Below are positions 5,833 through 13,789 of a DNA stretch of 22,460 nucleotides, in pieces. Location: positions 1 through 22,460 of the forward strand of contig JBDTIZ010000304.1 in NCBI GenBank assembly GCA_039936115.1, read 5' to 3'. Origin of the DNA: DATIJJ01 sp039936115. GTDB taxonomy: Bacteria; Pseudomonadota; Gammaproteobacteria; DSM-16500. The notes beneath the pieces were generated by a model, which was not told the DNA's origin, ran no database searches, and was given only the letters and a program-made list of their open reading frames with translations. Numbering within the stretch: position 1 is the first letter of the stretch; each line of letters begins with the position of its first letter. Made by a program: the position numbers and the translations under genes.

Positions 5833-7899
5833 TTACACCTTTTGTTTAATTTCCCATGAAACATAACTTCCAGTTTTACCTAAGCTTCGACATTCAATCC
5901 CAACTGAACGTAAGGCTGGAGCTATGCGACGTAAAGCATCAGCAAATCCCTTTGCTGATCGAGGCCAGCTATCAGTATTTTGCGGTCTTTTTCTTTCTAC
6001 TTGTAAAAAAAGCTGTTTAACAGGTAATACTGTTGTGCGTCGATTGCTATCCTCAAACCATTCAATTAATGCAGAAGCAACGGGGCTCGCATCAATCGTG
6101 CGAGCTATAGACTCTTGGCGGCTAGCATTAAATTGAGTTAAAAACTCCTCTCCGGTTCTGCCCATCGTTTCCGCAACTGCCATTCCGAGCTTTGCAAACT
6201 CAGCTAATCGTGGGCGGTCAGCTTGCGGAAGCTCTATATGCTTTAACCGTGAAAGTGATTCAGAAAAAATACTTAATAGTGAGCCTAATAGGCTGGCATG
6301 ATGTAATTTATATTGATTCCATAGGTCAGTTATCTCCGTTCTCAGCGTAATGAGCGGCGTTTCTATAGAAATAGTTCTATCAATGAGGTCTTGTGCGGTT
6401 ACAGCGGCGCTAATCCCATTTAATATAACCGGACGTTTAACTAAAATCACAGACTCATCAGCATCACTGTACAGTTTTCTTTTTGCGAATCCCCCACCAG
6501 TGGCTAATACACAAAGCGCATCTTGTACTGGGGGTGATAGATGACTGATATTTTCATAACTGACTAACCAATTAACGCCTGCGCTTACGAATATGTCCTC
6601 AATTGTTTTTGGTGCCGCACGTAGGTCACAGCTATTGGGGTCAATTAATCTTCGCAGCATTGTTTGTGTTGTGCTTTTGGCGCTTCCTTGTTCACCAATA
6701 AATTCTAATACGGGAAAAGGAGTTTCGGGGCGCAAACAATCGATTAGCCAAGTGATAATTAGCAATCTGTCACTCTCTGAAATATTTATCATATTCCATA
6801 GTGATGAAACTTCCCCATTTCGCATTGGTTCTGGTAATGGTTGTAATGTTTCAGGTCTTAGGAAGCAAACTGGTGGGTTATCCATAATTTGCCAGCCTTC
6901 CGACGATATGCAGACAACGCGGCTTTGACCTGATATACCTAAATCAAGATAGTATTTACCATCAAGTTGCGCTGCACGTATATGCACTTCGCAACATTCG
7001 CCTCGATATCTTGCAAGCCCGCCTAATGTATTTAAAGCTTCTCGCATCGATTGCTCTCTAGGCGATTTTCCGGTGGCTTCATAAAAATTTGCAATTAACC
7101 AATCCTTAAATTGTCTTCCATCTAGTCGCCTAGTTTCGCCTGTAGAGATGTCTTGTGCGTAGACAGCACAATTTTTATCATGAAATAATTTGACTCGAGT
7201 TCTTGTGAAATCAACAATAGCTGTTGTCTGTGATTTCTCTATAAGCTCGTTATCGGCAATATCACCTGCTTCTTCATTTAGATTTTCATTACCGGCTAAA
7301 ATTGTTGGTAGTTTAAAAATGTCGTCGATTGTTGCGTCAGGATTCATTGCAAGCCAATCAATGACGTCACCTTTGTCGGGAAGATTTAAGGCATCAATAT
7401 TAATTTGCCGTATTTCACAACCTAGAGGTTGTAGCTTATTGATAAAAGCCTCCGCAAAACGTTTTCCTGGCGCATCATTGTCAGGCCATATTACAATTAA
7501 TCGCCCAGCTAATGGTTGTAGGTCTGTTTTTTCGACAGAGCCTGCGCCACCGCTTGTGGTTGAAAGTGCGCCGAGTCTCCCCAGACGATCAACGCACCAT
7601 TCACCCTCGACGACTATTACTGGGTTTTTTTCTTGAGATGATAATTGATGCAAATTATATAAAGGTTTGCCATCAGTATAATTCGGTTCTTCTAATGAAA
7701 AACCTTTTGCATCGTCATGACTCATGGGGCGAATCCATTTTTCACCTGTTTTTGGGTTTTTTAAACGTATTCGCCAATGTAGCGCAGTACCGCTGATATC
7801 AGTGTATTCATGCAACGCTTCCGGTTGAAAGCCGTCATTAATTGCTTTCTGACTGAGGCGTCGCGCAGCTTCTTTTGCAGTTTCATTTAATTTTTTCAT
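5833..7899 (-). CDS. Toprim-domain primase / ring-helicase-like replication protein of the island
   Basis: The 688-residue protein shows a Toprim fold at about residues 90-165: Glu98 in VVEGEW, and Asp140 and Asp142 in WPDND. A P-loop ATPase follows in its second half, with Walker A GEQGSAKST at about residues 402-410 and later SYENISHL (Walker B-like) and NGISA. This arrangement suits a satellite- or plasmid-type primase/helicase that starts replication of the element. The zinc-binding part normally at the N-terminus of such primases is missing here and is supplied by the previous gene. I chose ATG 7897-7899, not the upstream TTG, because it forms an ATGA overlap with the previous stop and has GGAGG upstream (7907-7911). 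Translational coupling is likely. Confidence 0.85.
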   Translation of the reverse strand: MKKLNETAKEAARRLSQKAINDGFQPEALHEYTDISGTALHWRIRLKNPKTGEKWIRPMSHDDAKGFSLEEPNYTDGKPLYNLHQLSSQEKNPVIVVEGEWCVDRLGRLGALSTTSGGAGSVEKTDLQPLAGRLIVIWPDNDAPGKRFAEAFINKLQPLGCEIRQINIDALNLPDKGDVIDWLAMNPDATIDDIFKLPTILAGNENLNEEAGDIADNELIEKSQTTAIVDFTRTRVKLFHDKNCAVYAQDISTGETRRLDGRQFKDWLIANFYEATGKSPREQSMREALNTLGGLARYRGECCEVHIRAAQLDGKYYLDLGISGQSRVVCISSEGWQIMDNPPVCFLRPETLQPLPEPMRNGEVSSLWNMINISESDRLLIITWLIDCLRPETPFPVLEFIGEQGSAKSTTQTMLRRLIDPNSCDLRAAPKTIEDIFVSAGVNWLVSYENISHLSPPVQDALCVLATGGGFAKRKLYSDADESVILVKRPVILNGISAAVTAQDLIDRTISIETPLITLRTEITDLWNQYKLHHASLLGSLLSIFSESLSRLKHIELPQADRPRLAEFAKLGMAVAETMGRTGEEFLTQFNASRQESIARTIDASPVASALIEWFEDSNRRTTVLPVKQLFLQVERKRPQNTDSWPRSAKGFADALRRIAPALRSVGIECRSLGKTGSYVSWEIKQKV

Positions 7900-8201
7900 G
7901 ACCAATCCTCCAATGCGCCAAGTGCGCGCGCCGCACTAATAAATTTTAATTTGTAAAGTTGCATGTGAAATGCCAAAACATCACCACCATGTACACCGCA
8001 GGCCATGCAGCGAAAGCCGCCTGAATCTAAACGTAACCTTAAGCTGGGATTCTTATCCTCATGAAAGGGGCAAATGGCAGATTTCCATTCGCCACCCCCA
8101 GTGAGCTTTAATCCTTGATTTCGGTAATATGCCCCAGGTCTGGGTAATAAGTTGCGGTTAAATACAGATTTATATTTTTTGCATTTAGGGTTGAATTTCA
8201 T
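7896..8201 (-). CDS. CHC2 zinc-finger protein (detached primase zinc-binding domain)
   Basis: The 101-residue protein consists mostly of a CHC2-type zinc finger: CPFH (Cys44, His47) and CMAC (Cys65, Cys68), with the NPSLR and GGDVLAF segments typical of DnaG zinc-binding domains. In DnaG-like primases this finger contacts the DNA template and sets primer start sites. Here it is a separate polypeptide, joined by an ATGA stop/start overlap to the Toprim/ATPase gene, so the two probably act together. The start at 8201 (MKFNPK) is preferred because AGGAG (8211-8215) is 9 bases upstream. The ATG at 8210 directly abuts that site. Confidence 0.85.
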   Translation of the reverse strand: MKFNPKCKKYKSVFNRNLLPRPGAYYRNQGLKLTGGGEWKSAICPFHEDKNPSLRLRLDSGGFRCMACGVHGGDVLAFHMQLYKLKFISAARALGALEDWS

Positions 8202-8213
8202 GGTAGTCATCTC

Positions 8214-8456
8214 CTAGATAGCCGATTTTCTGGATGCTTCTAGTTTTTCGACTAGCGCACGAATTTCATCATTTGATTTACCCGAAATGCGCGCAGCATT
8301 AAGAGCAGCTACTTCGTTAACAGGCCATCCTACAGAGCGAGCGCCTAGCTTAACGGGCTTAGTCCATAGCTTTTGTTCAATGCGAAGGTAAATTGTACTT
8401 CGGGAATAACCTGAGTCAGCTTTAACTGCGGGAAGTCTTAAGATTGTTGTAACCAT
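8214..8456 (-). CDS. AlpA-family excisionase/transcription regulator
   Basis: The 80-residue protein has the AlpA layout: RLPAVKADSGYSRSTIYLRIEQKLWTKPVKLG, a MerR-like helix-turn-helix, then SVGWPVNEVAALNAARISG. AlpA proteins in P4-like elements and phage-inducible islands control integrase or excision and the element's replication genes. GGAGG at 8465-8469 places the ATG at 8456, which removes a 26-codon upstream extension of the open frame. The primase genes follow 12 bases downstream, so AlpA heads that operon. The 146-base region upstream (8457-8602) probably holds the promoter; it contains a GCTATAGC palindrome (8513-8520). Confidence 0.85.
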   Translation of the reverse strand: MVTTILRLPAVKADSGYSRSTIYLRIEQKLWTKPVKLGARSVGWPVNEVAALNAARISGKSNDEIRALVEKLEASRKSAI

Positions 8457-8602
8457 GTTGATGCCTCCATAGGCGTTATTGAACACAGTTACCAATTGAG
8501 AACTATATAGGGAGCTATAGCGCAAGCTACACACTAAAACGCTTCTTAATTAGTTGAATTAATGATAATTTTCTATGATAGGTCTATAGGGCAATGAAGG
8601 AG

Positions 8603-9340
8603 TTAATCGTTTTTTTTCAGCATTTGATGAATTCGTCCAGGAGTAACACCCATTTCCTCAGCAACGAGTTTTATGTAATTTTTGTGCCCTTTGCTTTTTA
8701 GATAAGCTATACGTTTTTTAATTTCTTTTCGTCGCTGTGTTGCGGATTCAATACTTCCTGCTGCAGCGGCAGGTTTATCAATTGCTCGAATAATTTTTGG
8801 CTTATCAATTTTGAATGATCCATTGACCAATGTGATCAACTCAATAATGGAAAATTGATGTCCAGTTGATTGAATAAGAAGCTTGATATCTTCAGTTAAT
8901 GTCAGATGACTTGAATGTTTTAATCCACGCATTACGCCAATCTCCCAGCCAATAGGATTTAAAGAATTAACTGGCATAGGTAGATCAAGCAATTTAGCAA
9001 TTATCTTAGTGAGCAAATACCCCGATGCTTGCCATTGTTCAATATGATTAAGAGATATTGAAACACGATTAATATCACTTCTTTTATCACAAACAATAAA
9101 TGCGGTTGTAATGTTTAATTGATTGATAAGTGTATTAACAGGCATGACGCATGATCGTTCGCATCCAGGGCAAATCGCACTTTTTGCTGGCGATGCTTTT
9201 TCTAACATACGATCGGATTTTATTGCCGTTACCAGATCGGACGGCCATTCGTTTATTTCTAACGTGTTAATAAAAGCTGCTGCGCCTTTACTTGCAGCTA
9301 TGCGTTCCAATAGTTCAATTAACACCATATCAGCTGTCAT
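8603..9340 (-). CDS. Unknown protein with Cys cluster and C-terminal helix-turn-helix; second gene of a coupled pair
   Basis: I cannot assign a function to this 245-residue protein. Residues about 58-65 (CPGCERSC) form a possible metal site, and the next strands (AFIVCDKRSDINRVSISLNHIEQW) give a zinc-ribbon-like impression. The middle contains a helix with LLTKIIAKLL, then GWEIGVMRGLKHSSHL. Residues about 205-245 look like a helix-turn-helix (YIKLVAEEMGVTPGRIHQML), so DNA binding is plausible. Its ATG overlaps the TGA of the 408-residue gene by four bases (ATGA), so the pair is translated together. It lies between the AlpA module and the restriction operon. It could be a regulator or a sensor of the pair. 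Confidence 0.7.
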   Translation of the reverse strand: MTADMVLIELLERIAASKGAAAFINTLEINEWPSDLVTAIKSDRMLEKASPAKSAICPGCERSCVMPVNTLINQLNITTAFIVCDKRSDINRVSISLNHIEQWQASGYLLTKIIAKLLDLPMPVNSLNPIGWEIGVMRGLKHSSHLTLTEDIKLLIQSTGHQFSIIELITLVNGSFKIDKPKIIRAIDKPAAAAGSIESATQRRKEIKKRIAYLKSKGHKNYIKLVAEEMGVTPGRIHQMLKKND

Positions 9341-10563
9341 GCCATTTCAACTGTTTCAAATACTTCGCCTTGATCTGTTGCTTCCTTCGGTTCAATTCCA
9401 GATGTTTCCAGCATTGAGCGTAGCTTTAAGCCAATATCATTATATTTTAGAGAGCATGAATTAGGGTACGTTAAACTAAAAGATGTATTTTTTTGTGGTT
9501 TTTCTTTATCAACAAGGACAGATGCGGTTAATTCTACTCGGCTGACATAGTAACGCTGCAACGGAAAAGATTTGTTGGCTTGTTCAAGTATGTTATGTAT
9601 TGCGTGTTGATCTTCAAGTGGATCGACTTCATATGTTAAGCGTTCTCCTTTTTTTACGCGAGATGACAGTCTGATTTTTTTAATAACGACATCTTGAATT
9701 CCGCTATCAATCGGATATACAAATCCAAAATTTCTATTGCTCAGCGGATTTAGATCATAAACGCGGCTGTCTTTCAAATTCGGAGGTAATTTTTCCATTT
9801 TAAGAATAGCTATTGCAAACATTTCTTGCAGTTGTTCGCTTGCTTTATTTGAGCCGCGAAAATTCAAATCCAAAGTTCCATGCTTCTGTGAATAGATAAA
9901 AACAATTTCAAATGCAGGATTATGAGGCCTGCGACCAAATTCGCCATCAACCCATTCGATGCTGTGTTGTGAGTAATCTTCAGGGTATGCAAAGAAATAA
10001 TCTAGTTCGCCACGACGGTAAATTTCGACAACACAATGCTTGCCACGACCTTCGGTTTGATGAAAGTAATTACGAATCATGCTTGCCAGTTGCTCTATGC
10101 ATTCTTTGTTAAAATCGATAGGTTTGTTACCCATATTCTTACGTTTTCGCCAATAATAGCTTAATGTGTCAGCATGGTAGAATCGTGTAGCACCTTTCCA
10201 GCATTCTGAATAATCAAGGAATGTTGTCATTGCGCGATCGTAATGATTAGGAAGGCCAGACAGAGTTGAAATGAAACATTTTAATTTTTTAGGTTCTGTT
10301 TCCATCTGCCATTTGGCTTCATCTATGATTGCAATAAATCCTTTTTCGCATCCAAGCTCAAAAATTTCTTGTAAGATGGCGTCCATCCCATTTCGTTGTT
10401 TTTCCGGAAGATTAAGCCATGCCTGGAGCAACTCCTCTGGCTTCGACTCCTTCATGTTTTTAAAATCTATTTCGTTAAATAAAGAGTATGTATGAAAAAA
10501 GCGTTCCAACAGGTTATTAGATGTTTGTCGAAAAAAATCCCGTACTGAGTAGTGTCGAGCCAT
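9337..10563 (-). CDS. Unknown 408-residue protein; first gene of a coupled pair
   Basis: The protein begins MARHYSVRDFFRQ, with an AAGGA site 5 bases before the ATG. The N-terminal third is helical, with LLQAWLNLPEKQRNGMDAILQEIFELGCEKGF. The middle (about residues 165-300) alternates strands (KHCVVEIYRRGELDYFFAYPEDYSQ, then EIVFIYSQKHGTLDLNF). The C-terminal third is mixed strand and helix and ends acidic. No nuclease, ATPase or transferase motif was found. It is transcribed divergently from the ribbon-helix-helix/restriction operon, and its stop overlaps the start of the 245-residue gene. From memory, similar uncharacterised pairs occur on proteobacterial islands. Whether they serve defence, element maintenance or host regulation is open. 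Confidence 0.75.
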   Translation of the reverse strand: MARHYSVRDFFRQTSNNLLERFFHTYSLFNEIDFKNMKESKPEELLQAWLNLPEKQRNGMDAILQEIFELGCEKGFIAIIDEAKWQMETEPKKLKCFISTLSGLPNHYDRAMTTFLDYSECWKGATRFYHADTLSYYWRKRKNMGNKPIDFNKECIEQLASMIRNYFHQTEGRGKHCVVEIYRRGELDYFFAYPEDYSQHSIEWVDGEFGRRPHNPAFEIVFIYSQKHGTLDLNFRGSNKASEQLQEMFAIAILKMEKLPPNLKDSRVYDLNPLSNRNFGFVYPIDSGIQDVVIKKIRLSSRVKKGERLTYEVDPLEDQHAIHNILEQANKSFPLQRYYVSRVELTASVLVDKEKPQKNTSFSLTYPNSCSLKYNDIGLKLRSMLETSGIEPKEATDQGEVFETVEMA

Positions 10564-10594
10564 ACGATCCTTCTTATGGATATGTGATCAAGAC

Positions 10595-10633
10595 TTGGAT
10601 TGTATCGGACTTTGCTGTACATTGCAGTACATT
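10595..10633 (+). promoter_or_regulatory. Promoter and probable operator of the RHH-hsd operon
   Basis: TTGGAT (10595-10600) and TACATT (10618-10623), with a 17-base spacer, form a modest sigma-70-like promoter. The sequence GTACATT occurs twice with a 10-bp period (10617-10623 and 10627-10633), covering the -10 box. TGTAC/GTACA (10616-10620, 10627-10631) is also an inverted pair. Direct or inverted short repeats at one helical turn are typical operators for ribbon-helix-helix regulators, and such a gene starts at 10672. Autoregulation, possibly extending to the divergent 408-residue gene, is inferred. Confidence 0.5.
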
Positions 10634-10671
10634 CGCGTCACATTAACCTTACGCAGAAAGGCGTTCAAATA

Positions 10672-10869
10672 ATGAACAACAATAAGACAGCTACCTTAAC
10701 GTTACGAATTGAGCCAAAGCTCAAGGAAAGTTTGCGTGCAGCTGCTGAGCGCGAGCATCGCTCAATTGCCAATATGGTTGAGATGCTGATTCGTGATTAT
10801 TGCGAACGAAATGGAATTAAGCTCGGCACTGAAAACGCCGCATGTCTTACAAGCAACGATAATGATTAG
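10672..10869 (+). CDS. Ribbon-helix-helix (CopG/Arc-type) small regulator upstream of hsdM
   Basis: The 65-residue protein starts with a strand of alternating residues (TATLTLRIEP), followed by two helices (KLKESLRAAAEREHRSIANMVEMLIRDYCERNGI). That is the ribbon-helix-helix fold, with Thr/Thr/Arg facing DNA. These proteins act as dimers that repress their own promoters. The start ATG (10672) follows AAAGG at moderate distance; the longer frame from 10600 would begin inside the putative promoter. hsdM begins 11 bases after its stop. It may control restriction-modification expression, or be an antitoxin-like gene without a visible toxin. Confidence 0.75.
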   Translation: MNNNKTATLTLRIEPKLKESLRAAAEREHRSIANMVEMLIRDYCERNGIKLGTENAACLTSNDND

Positions 10870-10880
10870 GTAAGGTGATT

Positions 10881-12564
10881 ATGAGCACAACAATAGCAAA
10901 ACCCCGAAAACGAGAAATGGCAAAGTCGAAGGCAATTTCAAAAGAAAGTGTTATTCAGGATAAGACTGCAGCGGAACAAAAGGTAACTACAAAAAAAACA
11001 GCGAAACCGAAAAAGCAAAAAAGCATTGAGGAAACCCTATGGGATTCTGCCAATAAGCTTCGCGGCAGTGTTGAGCCATCTGAATATAAGCATGTGGTGT
11101 TGAGTCTTATTTTTTTGAAATTCATTAGTGATACATTCGAAGAACGCCGCCAAGAATTGATTGACGAGGGCAAAGAAAAGTATATAGATATGGTGGAATT
11201 CTACACCATGAAGAATGTTTTCTATTTGCCAGAAGAGTCACGCTGGAGCACGATTAAAAAAACACGCCAAGCAAACTGATATCGCACTCAAAATTGACAC
11301 CGCTCTGCATACTATAGAAAAAACCAATAAAGCCCTGAAAGGCGCACTACCGGATAACTACTTCTCTCGCATAGGGTTGGATGCTAGCAAACTCTCTGCA
11401 CTGATAGACACCATCAATAACATCCACACGCTCAAAGATAAGAGTCAGGATATTGTTGGGCGCGTCTATGAATATTTCCTCAGCAAATTCGCACTGGCAG
11501 AGGGTAAAGGCAAAGGTGAGTTCTATACACCGAAAAGCATCGTGAATCTGATTGCAGAAATGCTTGAGCCATATAAAGGTAAAATCTATGACCCTTGCTG
11601 TGGCTCAGGTGGTATGTTTGTGCAATCAATTAAATTCGTAGAAAAGCATCAAGGCAACACAAAAGACATCTCCATTTATGGGCAAGAGGGAATTAGTACA
11701 ACCTATAAGCTGGCTAAGATGAACCTCGCCATTCGAGGCATTTCTGCCAATTTAGGTGAGGTAGCAGATGATACTTTTGCCAAAGATTTACATCCAGATT
11801 TGAAGGCTGATTACATCATTGCTAACCCACCTTTTAACCTGAAAGACTGGCGTGCCGAAAATGAGTTAACTAATGATCCGCGCTGGAGTGGCTATGAAGT
11901 GCCGCCTACCAGTAATGCCAACTATGGCTGGATTTTGCATATGCTGTCTAAGTTATCAGAAAATGGTGTGGCAGGGTTTTTACTTGCCAATGGTGCGCTC
12001 TCCGGCGATGGGCAGGAAAAAGCTATCCGCAAAAAACTTGTTGAAAATAAAATGGTGGAAGCCATCGTTATTTTACCTCAAAGCATGTTTTACACTACAA
12101 ACATCAGTGTAACGCTTTGGATTTTGAATAAGAACAAAAAGGCACATTCCATTAAGCATGGTGATATTGAGCGGCATTACCGCGACCGCGAGAATGAGAT
12201 TCTATTTTTGGATTTGCGAGAAATTGGTGAGCCGTTTGAGAAAAAATTTATCCAATTCGGCGAGCGCCACATTCAGGATATCGCTAAAACCTATCACACG
12301 TGGCAGCAGGCCGTTGCCAGTGAGCAATACGAGAATGTGCCAGAATTTTGCTATTCTGCGAGCATAGAGGAAGTGCGTAAAAAAGACTATTCATTGGTGC
12401 CAAGCAAGTATATTGAGTTCATCAACCGCGATGAAAACATCGATTTCGATGAAAAGATGGCATCACTGCAAGGCGAGTTTGCAGCACTTTTAAAAGCGGA
12501 GCAGCAATCTATGCGAGACTTGTTGAATGTATTTGAGGAACTGGGCTATGCGATCAAATTATAA
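10881..12564 (+). pseudogene. hsdM: Type I restriction-modification DNA methyltransferase subunit HsdM, frameshifted at an A7 tract
   Basis: HsdM methylates adenine in the sequence recognised by HsdS and is needed for both modification and restriction. The N-terminal frame (10881-11279) encodes a K/T-rich leader, then the HsdM_N helical domain (SIEETLWDSANKLRG to YLPEESRW), and stops at TGA 11277-11279. The rest is in the +1 frame, open to 12564, with DPCCGSGGMF (SAM binding, about residue 237) and NPPF (catalytic, about residue 315). The frames meet at seven A's (11256-11262). Six A's would give a continuous 560-residue protein reading IKKHAKQTD, as in intact relatives. Causes could be a real mutation, a phase-variable tract, transcript slippage or a sequencing error. 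All motifs are intact. ATG 10881 has AAGG 6 bases upstream. Confidence 0.85.
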
Positions 12565-13789
12565 GCCTATTGGAAGCTATATCCGATTGGTTGATGATCG
12601 AAATAAAGACCTAAAAGTGACGACCTTGTTAGGGTTGTCGATAAGCAAAGTATTTATCCCGTCTGTAGCAAATATAATTGGCTCAGATATGGCGAATTAT
12701 AAAATCATAAAAAAAGGCCAATTCTCCTGTAGCTTGATGCAGGTGCGCCGTGACAAAAAGATACCCGTAGCATTACTACGTGACTTTGAAGCAGCAATTA
12801 TCTCCCAAGCATACCCCGTTTTTGAAATTAAAGACCAAGATGAACTGCTTCCTGAATATTTAATGATGTGGATGTCACGCTCTGAATTTGACCGCCATGC
12901 ATGTTTTCTAGCTGTTGGCGGTGTGCGTGGAAGTTTGGAATGGGAGGACTTTTGCAAGATGGAATTGCCTGTGCCTTCCATCGAAAAGCAGCGAGAGATT
13001 GTGCGAGAATATAGCACCATTGTGAACCGCATCGCGCTCAATGAGCAGCTTAACCAGAAGCTAGAGGAAACCGCACAGGCGATCTACAAACACTGGTTCG
13101 TGGATTTTGAATTCCCCATCTCTGCCGAATATGCCGCTTCTATTGGCAAGCCAGAGTTGGAGGGCAAGTGCTATAAATCAAGTGGCGGCGAGATGGTTTT
13201 CTCCGAAGAGCTGGGGAAGGAAATTCCAAATATATTTAATACTGGTTTTTTAAAGCATATTGCTACATATACTAAGAATAGAGTGGCATTGTCTGAATTG
13301 AATCTAAATAACTATATCTCGACTGAAAACATGTATCCTGAACGAGGTGGAATTGGCCTCGCATCAACATTACCAACTTCTAAATCTGTTTCCAAATTCA
13401 ATGTGGGAGATATTTTGATTTCGAATATTCGCCCATATTTCAAAAAAATCTGGAAAGCTGAATTTGAAGGGGGATGTTCCAATGATGTTTTGTGTATTGC
13501 TGCCAATAACCCAAGCTTTAGAGCTTTCCTATATCAAACTTTAGAGCCTGATGCATTTTTCAATTATGTAATGAATGGTAGCAAGGGCACTAAAATGCCA
13601 CGTGGTGATAAAGCATGGATCATGAAATATCCAGTTATTATTCCTGATACAAAGACTTTAGAAAAATATAATCAAGTTTATACTGGCATTTACAAATTTA
13701 AATCAGAACACAATGCAGAAAATATTTCATTATCTGGTTTTTCATCTGTATTCCTATCTCAAATGACCTTGAGAGGTAAGGTCGCATGA
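12548..13789 (+). CDS. hsdS: Type I restriction-modification specificity subunit HsdS
   Basis: The 413-residue protein recognises the bipartite DNA target for the HsdM/HsdR complex. TRD1 spans about residues 1-150 (from YKPIGSYIRLVDDRN to MELPVPSIEKQREIV). The conserved spacer helix follows (NEQLNQKLEETAQAIYKHWFVDFEFP, about residues 158-185). TRD2 runs from about 225 to 375, and a second, less canonical helix ends the protein. The start at 12548 has GAGGA upstream and overlaps the end of hsdM by 17 bases. The stop overlaps the hsdR start as ATGA. The TRD2 coding region (about 13225-13770) is visibly more AT-rich than the spacer-helix coding region, which suggests domain replacement. Confidence 0.9.
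   Translation: MRSNYKPIGSYIRLVDDRNKDLKVTTLLGLSISKVFIPSVANIIGSDMANYKIIKKGQFSCSLMQVRRDKKIPVALLRDFEAAIISQAYPVFEIKDQDELLPEYLMMWMSRSEFDRHACFLAVGGVRGSLEWEDFCKMELPVPSIEKQREIVREYSTIVNRIALNEQLNQKLEETAQAIYKHWFVDFEFPISAEYAASIGKPELEGKCYKSSGGEMVFSEELGKEIPNIFNTGFLKHIATYTKNRVALSELNLNNYISTENMYPERGGIGLASTLPTSKSVSKFNVGDILISNIRPYFKKIWKAEFEGGCSNDVLCIAANNPSFRAFLYQTLEPDAFFNYVMNGSKGTKMPRGDKAWIMKYPVIIPDTKTLEKYNQVYTGIYKFKSEHNAENISLSGFSSVFLSQMTLRGKVA

Noticed and set aside
7190..7636. 148-codon plus-strand frame opposite the primase/helicase gene
   Set aside because: It is antisense to a protein with clear Toprim and Walker motifs, has no recognisable features and no ribosome site. Other long opposite-strand frames (632-940, 9123-9464, 6593-6928, 17693-18010) were dropped for the same reason.
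9386..9398. 13-base match (TCGGTTCAATTCC) to the tRNA-like attachment fragment at 18391-18420
   Set aside because: It lies inside the 408-residue coding sequence in good frame, lacks the CCCCCGTCAGCAC part of the fragment, and has no integrase or repeat context. Probably chance, though too long to ignore if an alternative att site were sought.
10600..10671. 24-codon N-terminal extension of the ribbon-helix-helix protein
   Set aside because: It would cover the promoter and GTACATT repeats and has no ribosome site. The shorter start matches the normal start of the RHH strand.
11256..11264. Programmed -1 ribosomal frameshift in hsdM at the A7C sequence
   Set aside because: The downstream hsdM frame is +1 relative to the upstream frame, so a -1 shift would enter the wrong frame. 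Slippage of the transcript remains possible and is listed separately.
12697..13041. Minus-strand frame inside hsdS
   Set aside because: It is a shadow of the conserved HsdS frame, low in complexity and rich in Ser/Arg, as antisense frames often are.
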